NCBI RefSeq assembly: GCF_000173615.1
Contig: NZ_ABZS01000005.1
Coordinates: forward strand, 1 to 17,506
Source: Sulfurihydrogenibium yellowstonense SS-5
GTDB taxonomy: Bacteria > Aquificota > Aquificia > Aquificales > Hydrogenothermaceae
Direction: 5' to 3'
DNA: 17,506 nt
Shown: positions 1 through 7,487 of the stretch, in pieces
How positions within the stretch are numbered: the stretch's first letter is position 1
Layout of the letters: the number at the start of each line of letters is the position of its first letter
Notes under the pieces: generated by a model
What the model was told of the DNA's origin: nothing
Database searches by the model: none
What the model saw: only the letters and a program-made list of their open reading frames with translations
Position numbers and translations under genes: made by a program

Positions 1-311
1 GTTGACCTTGCCGGTTTATGCTCAGTAAAGTATTGACCGTATACTTCATTAACTTTTGCAAAATCGTTTAAATCTTTTAAATAGATCGTTGTTTTTATTA
101 CATGATTAAAGTTTAATCCTGCTTCTTCAAGAATTGCTTTTATATTTTCCATAATGACTTTTGTTTGTTCTGCAGCATCTTTGCCTGCAAGTTCATTTGT
201 TTTTGGGTCTATTGCAATTTGTCCTGATAAAAATATTAAATTTTCATACTTAACAGCTTGAGAATATGGACCTATTGGCTTTGGTGCATTTTCTGTGTAT
301 ATTACTTGCAT
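1..311 (-). CDS. ridA: RidA family reactive enamine/imine deaminase, 3' end cut by window
   Basis: RidA (YjgF/YER057c/UK114) proteins hydrolyse the reactive enamine/imine intermediates made by PLP enzymes such as threonine dehydratase, in the cytoplasm as trimers. The first 103 codons are visible, of about 125-130 expected. Family landmarks are the start [20 protein letters not shown], then [10 protein letters not shown] (about residues 27-36), [13 protein letters not shown] and the KPARS stretch, whose Arg102 corresponds to the catalytic arginine (Arg105 in E. coli). The ATG at 311-309 lies one base after the hisA stop codon, and the AAGGAG inside the hisA end serves as its ribosome binding site, so the two are co-transcribed and probably translationally coupled. 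Identification is firm; the C-terminus lies outside the window. Confidence 0.93.
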   Translation of the reverse strand, partial: MQVIYTENAPKPIGPYSQAVKYENLIFLSGQIAIDPKTNELAGKDAAEQTKVIMENIKAILEEAGLNFNHVIKTTIYLKDLNDFAKVNEVYGQYFTEHKPARS

Positions 312-312
312 C

Positions 313-1032
313 TTAAATCTCCTTGAGATTTATTTTTCCTTCATATATAGCTTTACCAACGACTACACCAAAAATTCCAAACTCTTTTTTTTCATAAAGC
401 TTTATTACATCTTCTAAACTGCCAACGCCACCTGATGCAATTACCGGATGTTTTAGATTTTTTGCAAGTTCAACTGTTGCTTCAACGTTTGCTCCTATCA
501 TTACTCCATCTCTGCTTACATCTGTAAATAAAAATCCAAATATATCTAAATCATCATATTTTTTAGCAAATTCTAATGGTGAAACTTCTGTTTTTTCTGT
601 CCAGCCTTTAATGGCAACCTTTCCGTCTTTTGCATCTATTCCAACAATTACTTTATTTGGAAAACTTTCAACTATTTTATAAAACTCCTCCGGATTTTGA
701 TAAGCTAAGCTACCAATTACAACTCTTTCAACGCCTAAATCTAAAACAGCTTTAACAGCTTCAAAACTTCTAAGTCCACCGCCAAACTCTATTGGAATAT
801 TAATAGACCTAACTATGCTTTCTAAAATTTTTATATTTTTTGACAGTCCTTCTAATGCACCGTCTAAATCTACAACGTGAATATGTTTAGCTCCTGCATC
901 TTCAAAATATTTTGCCATATCAGCGGGATTTTCATTATAAACTTTCACTTTATCAAACTCACCTTTATAAAGCCTTACAACTTTTCCATCCTTTATATCA
1001 ATAGCCGGAATAATAAATTCTTTTAATGTCAT
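313..1032 (-). CDS. hisA: ProFAR isomerase HisA (histidine biosynthesis)
   Basis: HisA catalyses the Amadori rearrangement of ProFAR to PRFAR, the fourth step of histidine biosynthesis, in a cytoplasmic TIM barrel. The protein has 239 residues, normal for the family. Asp12 in PAIDIKDGK and Asp133 in GIDAKDGK match the two catalytic aspartates. The phosphate-binding loops FGGGLRS (83-89) and ASGGVGS (199-205), and FTDVSRDG (169-176), are all present. I chose ATG 1032 because the AAGGAG at about 1039-1044 sits 6 nt before it; a TTG at 1035, one codon earlier, is too close to that site. HisF, which shares this fold, is less likely because the HisA-type segments [14 protein letters not shown] and RSF are present. 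No other his genes are in view, so the pathway genes appear dispersed, as is common in Aquificales. Confidence 0.96.
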   Translation of the reverse strand: MTLKEFIIPAIDIKDGKVVRLYKGEFDKVKVYNENPADMAKYFEDAGAKHIHVVDLDGALEGLSKNIKILESIVRSINIPIEFGGGLRSFEAVKAVLDLGVERVVIGSLAYQNPEEFYKIVESFPNKVIVGIDAKDGKVAIKGWTEKTEVSPLEFAKKYDDLDIFGFLFTDVSRDGVMIGANVEATVELAKNLKHPVIASGGVGSLEDVIKLYEKKEFGIFGVVVGKAIYEGKINLKEI

Positions 1033-1141
1033 CAAATACTCCTTATTACTAGATATGTTAAAATTTTATCATAGTTATAAAAGGCAAGGAAAAGTGCTTT
1101 AAAATTTTTACTAAGTCTAAAAATTGATTAACTTTCCAATC

Positions 1142-1171
1142 TGTCATTTTGAAGATGGCGATGAATCTTCG
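1142..1171 (+). repeat. Diverged core hairpin unit, + orientation
   Basis: A diverged copy of the short palindromic repeat found throughout this window's intergenic DNA. It begins TGTCATTTTGAAG and ends GATGAATCTTC, matching GTCATTCTGAG...GAAGAATCTC elsewhere. It is the repeat member nearest the hisA 5' end; the hisA promoter should lie between it and 1040, but I could not pick out a convincing -35/-10 pair. Confidence 0.6.
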
Positions 1172-1189
1172 CCTTTATGCCCCTATTTT

Positions 1190-1281
1190 GTCATTCTGAG
1201 CGAAGCGAAGAATCTCGTGTTTTTGTTTTCAAATCAAAAAATCAAAACATGAGATCCTTTAGACTAAAGCCTTAGGGATGG
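1190..1281. repeat. Paired palindromic repeat module A (+ unit, spacer, - unit)
   Basis: The + unit at 1190-1216 has outer stem ATTCT (1193-1197) with AGAAT (1209-1213), tandem GA/GA mismatches at 1198-1199 and 1207-1208, and the mini-hairpin GCGAAGC at 1200-1206. An A/T-rich spacer follows, then a - unit from GAGATCC (1251) to about 1281. The two units and the spacer edges (TCGTGTTTTTG and CAAAACATGA) are inverted copies, so the whole module can fold into one long hairpin. It is homologous over its full length to module B (1452-1547). The layout resembles a BIME, a pair of inverted REP units; that assignment is inference. Confidence 0.8.
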
Positions 1282-1350
1282 CGGAGAAAGTGAAGAGTAT
1301 CGGCAATTCACGAATTACCATTACACATTATCATGTTAGCAGCTCTTTTA

Positions 1351-1384
1351 TTCATAATTCTAAATCCATAGGAAGAATCGCATA
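1351..1384 (+). repeat. Decayed core hairpin unit, + orientation
   Basis: TTCATAATTCTAAATCC followed by ATAGGAAGAATCGCAT fits the core unit with substitutions. The outer stem ATTCT/AGAAT is intact, and an inner TCC/GGA stem encloses ATA. The surrounding DNA (1282-1350 and 1385-1412) shows no gene or other recognisable structure. This is a weaker match than the neighbouring units. Confidence 0.45.
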
Positions 1385-1412
1385 CATAAGAATGTTTGCA
1401 AAAATCCACACA

Positions 1413-1439
1413 GTCATTCTGCAGCCGGTGAAGAATCTT
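1413..1439 (+). repeat. Core hairpin unit, + orientation, single
   Basis: A single + unit starting GTCATTCTGCAGCC and ending GAAGAATCTT. Its interior (CAGCCGGTG) matches the interior found in the + half of the composite element at 11106-11132, so it may be the remnant of a composite element. It lies 12 nt before module B. Confidence 0.75.
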
Positions 1440-1451
1440 GACCTCAAAGAC

Positions 1452-1547
1452 GTCATTCTGAGCGAAGCGAAGAATCTCATGTTTTTTTCTTTTCAAGTCA
1501 AAAAATCAAAAAAAGATCCTGCGGACTAAAGTAGTCGGGATGACACG
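1452..1547. repeat. Paired palindromic repeat module B (+ unit, spacer, - unit)
   Basis: A second copy of the module at 1190-1281. The + unit (1452-1478) is identical to that of module A over its 27 bases. The - unit (1514-1545) has outer stem ATCC/GGAT (1516-1519 with 1538-1541) and an inner stem GACTA/TAGTC (1524-1528 with 1532-1536) around a 3-nt loop. This inner stem differs in sequence from every other copy but stays paired. The spacer again carries CAAGTCAAAAAATC. Confidence 0.8.
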
Positions 1548-1557
1548 GAAATACAAA

Positions 1558-1631
1558 TTTACAAAAATTTTGGAACATCCTTAATCCTCAAGATGACACG
1601 AAAAAGTAAGCTTTACAAGAATTTTGGAATA
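1558..1631. repeat. 20-bp direct repeat pair enclosing a decayed - unit
   Basis: TTTACAAAAATTTTGGAACA at 1558-1577 recurs at 1612-1631 with 18 of 20 positions identical. The 34 bp between them contain a decayed - orientation unit, CTTAATCCTCAAGATGACAC (about 1580-1599). The arrangement looks like a short element inserted with duplication of its target; divergence of the two copies suggests it is old. Chance similarity in A/T-rich DNA is possible but unlikely at this length because of the shared TTTTGGAA. Confidence 0.55.
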
Positions 1632-1663
1632 CTCTCACATTCTCTTAAAACTTACAATTTATG

Positions 1664-1669
1664 TATAAT
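1664..1669 (+). promoter_or_regulatory. Candidate -10 box for rgy
   Basis: A perfect TATAAT preceded by TG, in the segment ATGTATAATT, lies 49 nt upstream of the rgy ATG and is the best sigma-70 type -10 between the repeats and the gene. No good -35 is visible at the right distance (TCTCTT lies at 17 bp spacing). Suggestive only, because the region is A/T rich. Confidence 0.4.
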
Positions 1670-1718
1670 TTATTACTCAAAACAAAAATTTTAATCAGAT
1701 AAAAAGAGGTGGAGCTTA

Positions 1719-4700
1719 ATGATAGCAAGCATTTTTAAAAACCTCTGTCCTAACTGCAGCGGAGATATTACGTCGGAAAGATTATACAAAGGCTTTCCTT
1801 GTGACAAATGTTTACCACAAGAGCCAAAAGAAGATGTTTGCGATGTTTTAGACAAAGGAAAGTTTAAAAAATTATGTGATATTGATGATGAAGTTAACAA
1901 TTGGCAAAACTTTTTTAGAAAGCTCATAGGTTCTCATCCATGGAGCTTACAGATAACTTGGGCTAAAAGATTTTTCTTAAATCGTTCTTTTGCACTTTTA
2001 GCACCTACCGGCATAGGTAAAACTTCTTTTGGTCTATCGATTGCATCGTATATAGCACAAAAAGATAAAAAATCTTACGTAATTCTTCCAACAAAACTGT
2101 TAGTCAATCAAACTGTAAAAAAACTTACTCAAATATTCAAGCTAAAAGAAGACCAAATTCTATTTTTTGGCGAAGAAAACAAAAAAGAAAAAGAAGCCAA
2201 ATTAGAAAGATTTAAAGATGGAGATTTTTCTGTACTGATTACAACTTCTATGTTTTTATACAAAAATCATGACAAGATTCCAAAAGATTTTTCTCTCGTG
2301 TTTGTTGATGACGTAGACTCCTTCTTAAAAACCGCAAAAAACATAGACAAAGCACTTTATTTACTTGGCTTTGATGAAAAGGATATAAACCTTGCGTTAG
2401 AAGTTATCAAACTAAAAGCAAAGCAGAATAAGACAGATGAAGATTGGAACAAAATAAACCAGCTTACAGAAAAGCTTAGAAAGATAGAAGCAAAAAGAAA
2501 AGGTGTGCTGATAGTTTCATCTGCAACTTCAAACCCAAAGTCAAACAGAATAAAGCTTTTTAGAGAACTTCTTGGCTTTGAGGTAGGAACTCCAACATTT
2601 TACTTGAGAAACATTATAGATTCTTATGATGATATAGAAAATCACGAATTATCAGAGCTTATAAAAAAACTTGGGAAAGGTGGGCTTGTATTTATACCTT
2701 CTGACAAAAAGAAAGAATATACTGAAGAAGTTAAAGAATATTTAACAAAAAAAGGAGTTACGGCTGCTACCTACGAAGAAATTGACGACGAAATCTTAAA
2801 GAAATACGAAAATGGAAAGATAGATGTTTTGATTGGTATATCTTCTTACAGAAACCCATTGGCAAGAGGCATAGACCTTCCTCATGTAATCAGATATGCA
2901 ATTTTTTATGGCGTTCCAAAGATTGTACTATCATTAAAATTTGAATCAAACCTAAGCCATCTACTTTGGGCACTTAGTTCTATAAGAGCATACATTTTGA
3001 AAAAATTTCCACAGTATGCAGTCCAAATTGATAAATGGATAACTCAATTAAAAAAATATCAGTATCTAACAGAAGAATTTTTACAAAACAATCCAAATCT
3101 AAAAGAAAAAGTAGATAATCTAAGATTGGAAGTAGGACAGTTTTTAAACTCAGAAGAGATAATAAATCTTTTAAAGGAATCTAACGAAGTTACCCTTAGA
3201 AAAGATGAAGATGGATATAAGCTCGTCGTATCTGATGTAACAGGATACTTGCAAGCAAGCGGAAGAACTTCCAGAATGTACAGCGGTGGAATCACAAAAG
3301 GATTATCAGTAATTTTGATAGACGATAAAAAAGCCTTTAATCATCTGCAAAAAAGAGTCAGATGGTTTAGCGATGATATTGAATTTGTAGATTTTAAGTC
3401 AATCGATTTAGACAAAATTCTTAAAGAGATAGACTTAGACAGAGAAAAGGTAAGGAAGATACTAAAAGGTGAGATTAAGTTTGAGAAAGTAGAAAGCATC
3501 TTAAAGCCAGTTTTAATAGTAGTAGAATCTCCAAACAAAGCAAGAACCATAGCAAACTTCTTTGGAAAAGCTATAAGAAGAAGAGTAAACGACCATGAAA
3601 TCTTAGAGACATCAGTAGATGATAGATACTTAATGATTACTGCATCCTTCGGTCATATTCTTGACCTTAATAAAGAGCTTGGATATCATGGAGTTTTTGT
3701 AAAAGACCATATTGAACCAGTTTATGAATCAATTGAAGGAAAGGAAGAAATCATAGAAAGCATCAGGTCTGTAAGCTTTGAGAGTTTAGAAGTATACGTT
3801 GCAACAGACCCGGACACAGAAGGCGAAAAGATAGGATGGGATGTTGAACTACTTTTAAAACCTTACGTTAAAAATATTCAAAGAATGGAATTTCATGAAG
3901 TAACAAAAAAAGCAATCATTAACGCAATTAAGAACCCGAGAGATTTTGATGAAAATTTAGTAAAAGCCCAAATAGTTAGAAGAGTGGCAGACAGATGGGT
4001 TGGGTTTGAATACTCTCAGCTACTGCAAAAAGCTTTTGGTAAAAATTGGCTTTCGGCAGGTAGAGTTCAGACACCTGTGCTTGGATGGATTATAGAAAGA
4101 GAAAAAGAAAGAAAGCAAAAAATTTACAGAATAACAATCACACTCGGGCAAAACAGTAGAAAACTTGAATTGGACATAGACTATCAAAACAAGCAAGATG
4201 CAGAAAATATCTTTAATAATCTAAATAACATTGAAATTATTGTAAAGGAAATTAAAGAAGAAGAGAAAAATCCTCTTCCACCATACAGAACAGACACAAT
4301 GCTAAAAGATGCAAGCGATAGATACAGATTTTCGCTCCCAAAAACAATGGAATTAGCACAAGACCTATTTGAGCTTGGATATATTACATACCATAGAACA
4401 GATTCAACAAGAGTTTCTGATGTTGGTATAGCTTTAGCAAGAGAGTATATAGAGGAAGCATTTGGAAAGGATTATTTCCAGGCGAGAGTTTGGGGAGAAG
4501 GTGGAGCTCATGAATGTATAAGACCAACAAGAGCAATGGAAACAGAAGAGCTAAAATCCATGATTTTAAGCGGTCAGTACGAAGGCTTAACCTTTGACCA
4601 TATAAAGCTTTATGACCTTATCTTTAAACGTTTCATAGCTTCTCAAATGAGAGCTGTTAAGTTTAAAGCGAAAGATGTAATCATAAAAGGCTTTGGATTC

Positions 4701-5153
4701 GAATTAGAAAAAGTTTTACATACAGATATTATTCAAGATGGATGGAATAAAATATTACCAGCCGAACTTCATCCAGATTTAGAAGGAATAATTGATATAA
4801 GCAATAATAAACAGTTTAAAATCGTACCAAAAGCATTCCCATTTACCCATGGAGAACTTGTATTTAGAATGAAAGAAAGAGGCATCGGAAGACCTTCCAC
4901 GTATGCAACAATCATTGCTAAACTTCTTGAAAGAAAATATGTAATAGAAAAGAAAGGGTTACTGTTTCCAACTTCTATGGGTATAAAAGTTTATCAGTAT
5001 TTAAACAGCTTAGAGCATGTAAGAGAGTTTTTATCAGAGGAGTTTACAAGAAAATTAGAAGAGCTTATGGATAAGGTAGAAGTTGGCGAAAAAGATTACG
5101 AAGCTATACTTTTCGAATTGTTTGAAAAAATTAAATTAAGACATGATAGCTGA
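1719..5153 (+). CDS. rgy: Reverse gyrase (helicase-topoisomerase IA fusion)
   Basis: Reverse gyrase introduces positive supercoils into DNA using ATP and is the hallmark enzyme of hyperthermophiles and many thermophiles. The 1144-residue chain has an N-terminal zinc finger (Cys10, 13, 28, 31), a Walker A APTGIGKT (95-102), the DDVD Walker B characteristic of reverse gyrase (197-200), an insert at about 400-500 in the latch position, and helicase motif VI QASGRTSR (512-519). The topoisomerase half has the TOPRIM glutamate E603 in VVESPNKA, acidic D697, D699 and E701 in DPDTEGEK, and the catalytic Tyr891 in ITYHRTDS. The second zinc finger found inside the topoisomerase half of many homologues is absent: only one cysteine follows the TOPRIM start. 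The ATG has AGGTGGAG at 1706-1713. It is a monocistronic gene between two repeat-filled gaps. Confidence 0.98.
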   Translation: MIASIFKNLCPNCSGDITSERLYKGFPCDKCLPQEPKEDVCDVLDKGKFKKLCDIDDEVNNWQNFFRKLIGSHPWSLQITWAKRFFLNRSFALLAPTGIGKTSFGLSIASYIAQKDKKSYVILPTKLLVNQTVKKLTQIFKLKEDQILFFGEENKKEKEAKLERFKDGDFSVLITTSMFLYKNHDKIPKDFSLVFVDDVDSFLKTAKNIDKALYLLGFDEKDINLALEVIKLKAKQNKTDEDWNKINQLTEKLRKIEAKRKGVLIVSSATSNPKSNRIKLFRELLGFEVGTPTFYLRNIIDSYDDIENHELSELIKKLGKGGLVFIPSDKKKEYTEEVKEYLTKKGVTAATYEEIDDEILKKYENGKIDVLIGISSYRNPLARGIDLPHVIRYAIFYGVPKIVLSLKFESNLSHLLWALSSIRAYILKKFPQYAVQIDKWITQLKKYQYLTEEFLQNNPNLKEKVDNLRLEVGQFLNSEEIINLLKESNEVTLRKDEDGYKLVVSDVTGYLQASGRTSRMYSGGITKGLSVILIDDKKAFNHLQKRVRWFSDDIEFVDFKSIDLDKILKEIDLDREKVRKILKGEIKFEKVESILKPVLIVVESPNKARTIANFFGKAIRRRVNDHEILETSVDDRYLMITASFGHILDLNKELGYHGVFVKDHIEPVYESIEGKEEIIESIRSVSFESLEVYVATDPDTEGEKIGWDVELLLKPYVKNIQRMEFHEVTKKAIINAIKNPRDFDENLVKAQIVRRVADRWVGFEYSQLLQKAFGKNWLSAGRVQTPVLGWIIEREKERKQKIYRITITLGQNSRKLELDIDYQNKQDAENIFNNLNNIEIIVKEIKEEEKNPLPPYRTDTMLKDASDRYRFSLPKTMELAQDLFELGYITYHRTDSTRVSDVGIALAREYIEEAFGKDYFQARVWGEGGAHECIRPTRAMETEELKSMILSGQYEGLTFDHIKLYDLIFKRFIASQMRAVKFKAKDVIIKGFGFELEKVLHTDIIQDGWNKILPAELHPDLEGIIDISNNKQFKIVPKAFPFTHGELVFRMKERGIGRPSTYATIIAKLLERKYVIEKKGLLFPTSMGIKVYQYLNSLEHVREFLSEEFTRKLEELMDKVEVGEKDYEAILFELFEKIKLRHDS

Positions 5154-5165
5154 GATGTTTATTTT

Positions 5166-5239
5166 AGAATTCTTTACTCGACTGCAAAACGACGATAATG
5201 TTTTCTTGTTTATCATCCAGCAGCAAAGTGATGGGTCTT
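5166..5239. repeat. Decayed pair of core units (- then +)
   Basis: AGAATTCTTTACTCGACTGC (5166-5185) and the following AAAACGACG, read on the - strand, align with the + unit type CGTCATTCTGCAGCCGGCG with several changes. TCATCCAGCAGC...GTGATGGGTCTT (5213-5239) aligns with the + unit at 1413-1439. The order - then + is that of the composite elements, so this may be an older, eroded copy just upstream of the intact one. The rest of the gap up to 5276 shows nothing recognisable. Confidence 0.45.
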
Positions 5240-5276
5240 ATACAAATAGTGTAAAATATAGATTATAGTTTTTGCA

Positions 5277-5418
5277 TACCTTGGGGTGAGAAATTAGCAG
5301 TTTTTATAAAATTTAAAAATAAGATCCTTCGGCCTTACGGCCTCAGGATGACAAGAATAATCTAATTTCGTCATTCTGAAGCCGGCTAAGAATCTCATAC
5401 TTTTTTGAATTTCTCATC
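5277..5418. repeat. Composite inverted-repeat element, copy 1 (MITE-like)
   Basis: The ends are GGTGAGAAATT (5285-5295) and AATTTCTCATC (5408-5418), inverted copies with one mismatch. Inside is the left-arm segment TTAGCAGTTTTTATAAAATT, shared with the other three copies. A - core unit follows with stem ATCCT/AGGAT (5324-5328, 5345-5349) and inner GGCC/GGCC around TTAC. After a short spacer comes a + core unit (5370-5396). It fills the rgy-fliG gap and ends 49 nt before the fliG start codon. An 8-bp AAAATATA lies on both sides (5253-5260 and 5441-5448), but this is too short and A/T rich to count as a target duplication. Confidence 0.8.
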
Positions 5419-5467
5419 GAAATACATTTGATAAGTCATAAAAATATAACTTTAATGGAGGCTTAAA

Positions 5468-6490
5468 TTGGCTGAGGAAAAAAGTAAATTAAAAGGATTA
5501 GAAAAAGCAGCCATATTATTGTCTATATTACCAGAAGAAAAGAATGTGAAAATTTTTAAACATCTTAAACAAACAGAACTTGAGAAGATTATCAAAGCAT
5601 TACTCACATTAGAAGAGCCGACAAAAGAAAATATTAAAGCAGTTATTCAAGAAGCATATAAAAATTTATCAGAGGCAGCACCTTTAAAACTTCTTCCGGA
5701 TAATATAAAAAAGATACTAGAAAAAGCGTTGCCTCCGGAAAAAGTTAAAGAACTGTTTGAAGGCTTGGTAATGGCTGAAGAAGGGAAAGCAGTTTTCCAG
5801 GAAATTGAGAAGCTTCCTGCAAAGGTAGTAGCAAACCTAATTAAAAATGAACATCCTCAAGTTATTGCTTTAATATTAACACAGCTAAAACCACAAAAGG
5901 CAGCAGAAATAATCCAATATTTACCAAGAAGGCAGGGCATTTCTAACATCCAAGAAGAAGTTATAAAAAGAATTGCATCCTTAGAAAAAGTTTCATCTAA
6001 CATGATTAAAACCGTTGCTGATTCTTTAGAAGAGGAACTATATACAATAGGAGCTGGAAAAGAAGAAATGTTGAGCGGAATTGATGTTTCAGCAGAAATA
6101 GTAAACAACTTACCAAAAGATTTAGCTCAAGAAATACTTGATGAAATAAGAAAAGAAGCACCTTCTCTTGCAGACAGTATAGAAGAGCGTATGTTCAAAT
6201 TTGAGGATATTATTAAACTTGATAATAGAGCTATTATGGAAATTCTCAAAGCTGTTGATAAAAATGACCTACTTATTGCTCTTAAAGGTGCTCCACAAGA
6301 AATTATTGATAAATTTACTGCTAATATGTCAAAAAGAGCTGCTCAAATGTTTTTGGAAGATATGGAAGTGCTTGGTCCTGTTAAAAAATCTGATGTTGAA
6401 AATGCAAGGAAAAAGATTATACAGGCTATTAAAAATCTCATACAATCTGGCGTTATTGAATATGGAGCAGGTGGTGAAGAAATGTTATAA
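5468..6490 (+). CDS. fliG: Flagellar motor switch protein FliG
   Basis: FliG forms the upper ring of the flagellar C-ring on the cytoplasmic face of the MS ring and meets the stator to generate torque. The 340 residues match the usual 330-345. The middle-domain EHPQ motif that binds FliM is at 128-131 in EHPQVIALIL, the linker-helix/C-terminal motif MFKFEDI is at 242-248, and the charged torque helix region follows (DNRAIMEILKAVDKNDLL; NMSKRAAQMFLEDME). The start is TTG 5468, supported by GGAGG at 5457-5461 and by agreement with family N-termini; no in-frame ATG lies nearby. First gene of the block fliG-fliM-fliN-flgF-flgG; fliF is not beside it as it is in many bacteria. Confidence 0.97.
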   Translation: MAEEKSKLKGLEKAAILLSILPEEKNVKIFKHLKQTELEKIIKALLTLEEPTKENIKAVIQEAYKNLSEAAPLKLLPDNIKKILEKALPPEKVKELFEGLVMAEEGKAVFQEIEKLPAKVVANLIKNEHPQVIALILTQLKPQKAAEIIQYLPRRQGISNIQEEVIKRIASLEKVSSNMIKTVADSLEEELYTIGAGKEEMLSGIDVSAEIVNNLPKDLAQEILDEIRKEAPSLADSIEERMFKFEDIIKLDNRAIMEILKAVDKNDLLIALKGAPQEIIDKFTANMSKRAAQMFLEDMEVLGPVKKSDVENARKKIIQAIKNLIQSGVIEYGAGGEEML

Positions 6491-6518
6491 TTAGGTTAGG
6501 TCAAAAGAGGTGGCAAGG

Positions 6519-7487
6519 ATGTCTGACTTTTTATCTCAGGATGAGATAGATGCATTAATAGGTGGAGGTAAATCTTCTCTAGCTGCAGAAGAAAAAATAA
6601 AAGAAAAGCCATTTGATTTTAGTAGACTTGAGAAGATTCAAAAAGGCGGATTTCAAGGGTTAGAAGTTTTATTTGAAAAGTGGGTGAAAATCTTTAGAGA
6701 AGAAATTAGGGCTGAATTTCCTGTGGTAAACATGGTCTCCAAAGGTAAAATAGCAACAATGAGATTTGGAGACTTTATTGGAAAAATTCCGCTGCCGGCG
6801 TCGTATACAATTTTTAATATGAAGCCTTTGAAAGACCCATCACTTTTGATCATAGACTCTCGCGTTGTTTTTAACTTAGTAAGTGCTTTGTTTGGTGGAG
6901 GAGCAAGACCTTTTAAGATTGAAGGAAGAGAATTTACAAAGCTTGAAATCAGAATAATTGAAAAATTAGTAGACATTGTTTTGGGAAGTTTTGAAAAGAT
7001 ATGGAAAGATATATATCCAATTGAAATTGAAAGAAAGAGTATAGAGTTTAATCCAATTTTGGTAAGAATAGTATCTCATGCAGAAAAAGTTATTGTAGCA
7101 GAAATTATGATAGATATTGAGGGTTTAGAAGTTCCTTTAACATTTACATTCCCACAAATGCTGTTTTTACCCATCAAAGATATTCTTTTTACAGATACAT
7201 TTGGCTCTGAAGTATCACCTGAATGGAGAAAAGAACTTATTAAGAAGTTATTAAAAGTGAACCTTAACCTAACATTAGAATTAGATAAATTTAGTGTCTT
7301 AGTGGAAGAATTTTTAAACTATGAAGTTGGAACAGAAATAATACTAAACAAAAAACAATCTGAAGAATTGGACTTAAAAGTTGAAGATAAGGTTAAATTT
7401 AAAGCAAGCATAGGCAAATTAGACAAAAAATTCGCTGCAATGATAACAAAAATAATCAAGGAGAACGGTAATGGAGGAAATGGATAA
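6519..7487 (+). CDS. fliM: Flagellar motor switch protein FliM
   Basis: FliM is the middle C-ring subunit that receives phospho-CheY and passes the signal to FliG. The N-terminus MSDFLSQDEIDALIGGG is the conserved CheY-P binding segment. The CheC-like middle domain (about 40-220) contains SALFGGGARPFKIEGREFTKLE, and a C-terminal SpoA domain (about 240-318) binds FliN. I start at ATG 6519 because homologues begin directly at this motif and AGAGGTGG lies at 6506-6513; an in-frame GTG at 6510 would add only three residues. The product is 322 residues. It starts 28 nt after fliG, and its last 17 nt overlap fliN. Confidence 0.96.
   Translation: MSDFLSQDEIDALIGGGKSSLAAEEKIKEKPFDFSRLEKIQKGGFQGLEVLFEKWVKIFREEIRAEFPVVNMVSKGKIATMRFGDFIGKIPLPASYTIFNMKPLKDPSLLIIDSRVVFNLVSALFGGGARPFKIEGREFTKLEIRIIEKLVDIVLGSFEKIWKDIYPIEIERKSIEFNPILVRIVSHAEKVIVAEIMIDIEGLEVPLTFTFPQMLFLPIKDILFTDTFGSEVSPEWRKELIKKLLKVNLNLTLELDKFSVLVEEFLNYEVGTEIILNKKQSEELDLKVEDKVKFKASIGKLDKKFAAMITKIIKENGNGGNG

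Noticed and set aside
1278..1529. Possible small protein gene of 83 codons on the + strand
   Set aside because: It is built from parts of the palindromic repeats, has no ribosome binding site or coding-like composition, and the shadow frame on the - strand (1308-1496) has the same origin.
1142..1600. CRISPR array in the hisA-rgy gap
   Set aside because: The repeats are palindromic, occur in both orientations, have irregular spacing from 12 to over 100 bp, and recur elsewhere in the window, unlike a CRISPR array. No cas genes are present.
5324..5406. Rho-independent terminator after rgy
   Set aside because: The core hairpin with GGCC stem has no immediate T-run, and the T-run at 5400-5406 follows the + unit after a further 4 nt with a weak inner stem. 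Termination is possible but not supported enough to list.
6201..6494. Open frame of 97 codons inside fliG in another frame
   Set aside because: It lies wholly within the conserved fliG C-terminal domain, is leucine/lysine-rich as expected from A/T-rich out-of-frame reading, and has no recognisable family.
6510..6518. GTG 6510 as the fliM start
   Set aside because: Homologues begin at the MSDFLSQDEIDAL motif, and AGAGGTGG is well placed for the ATG at 6519.
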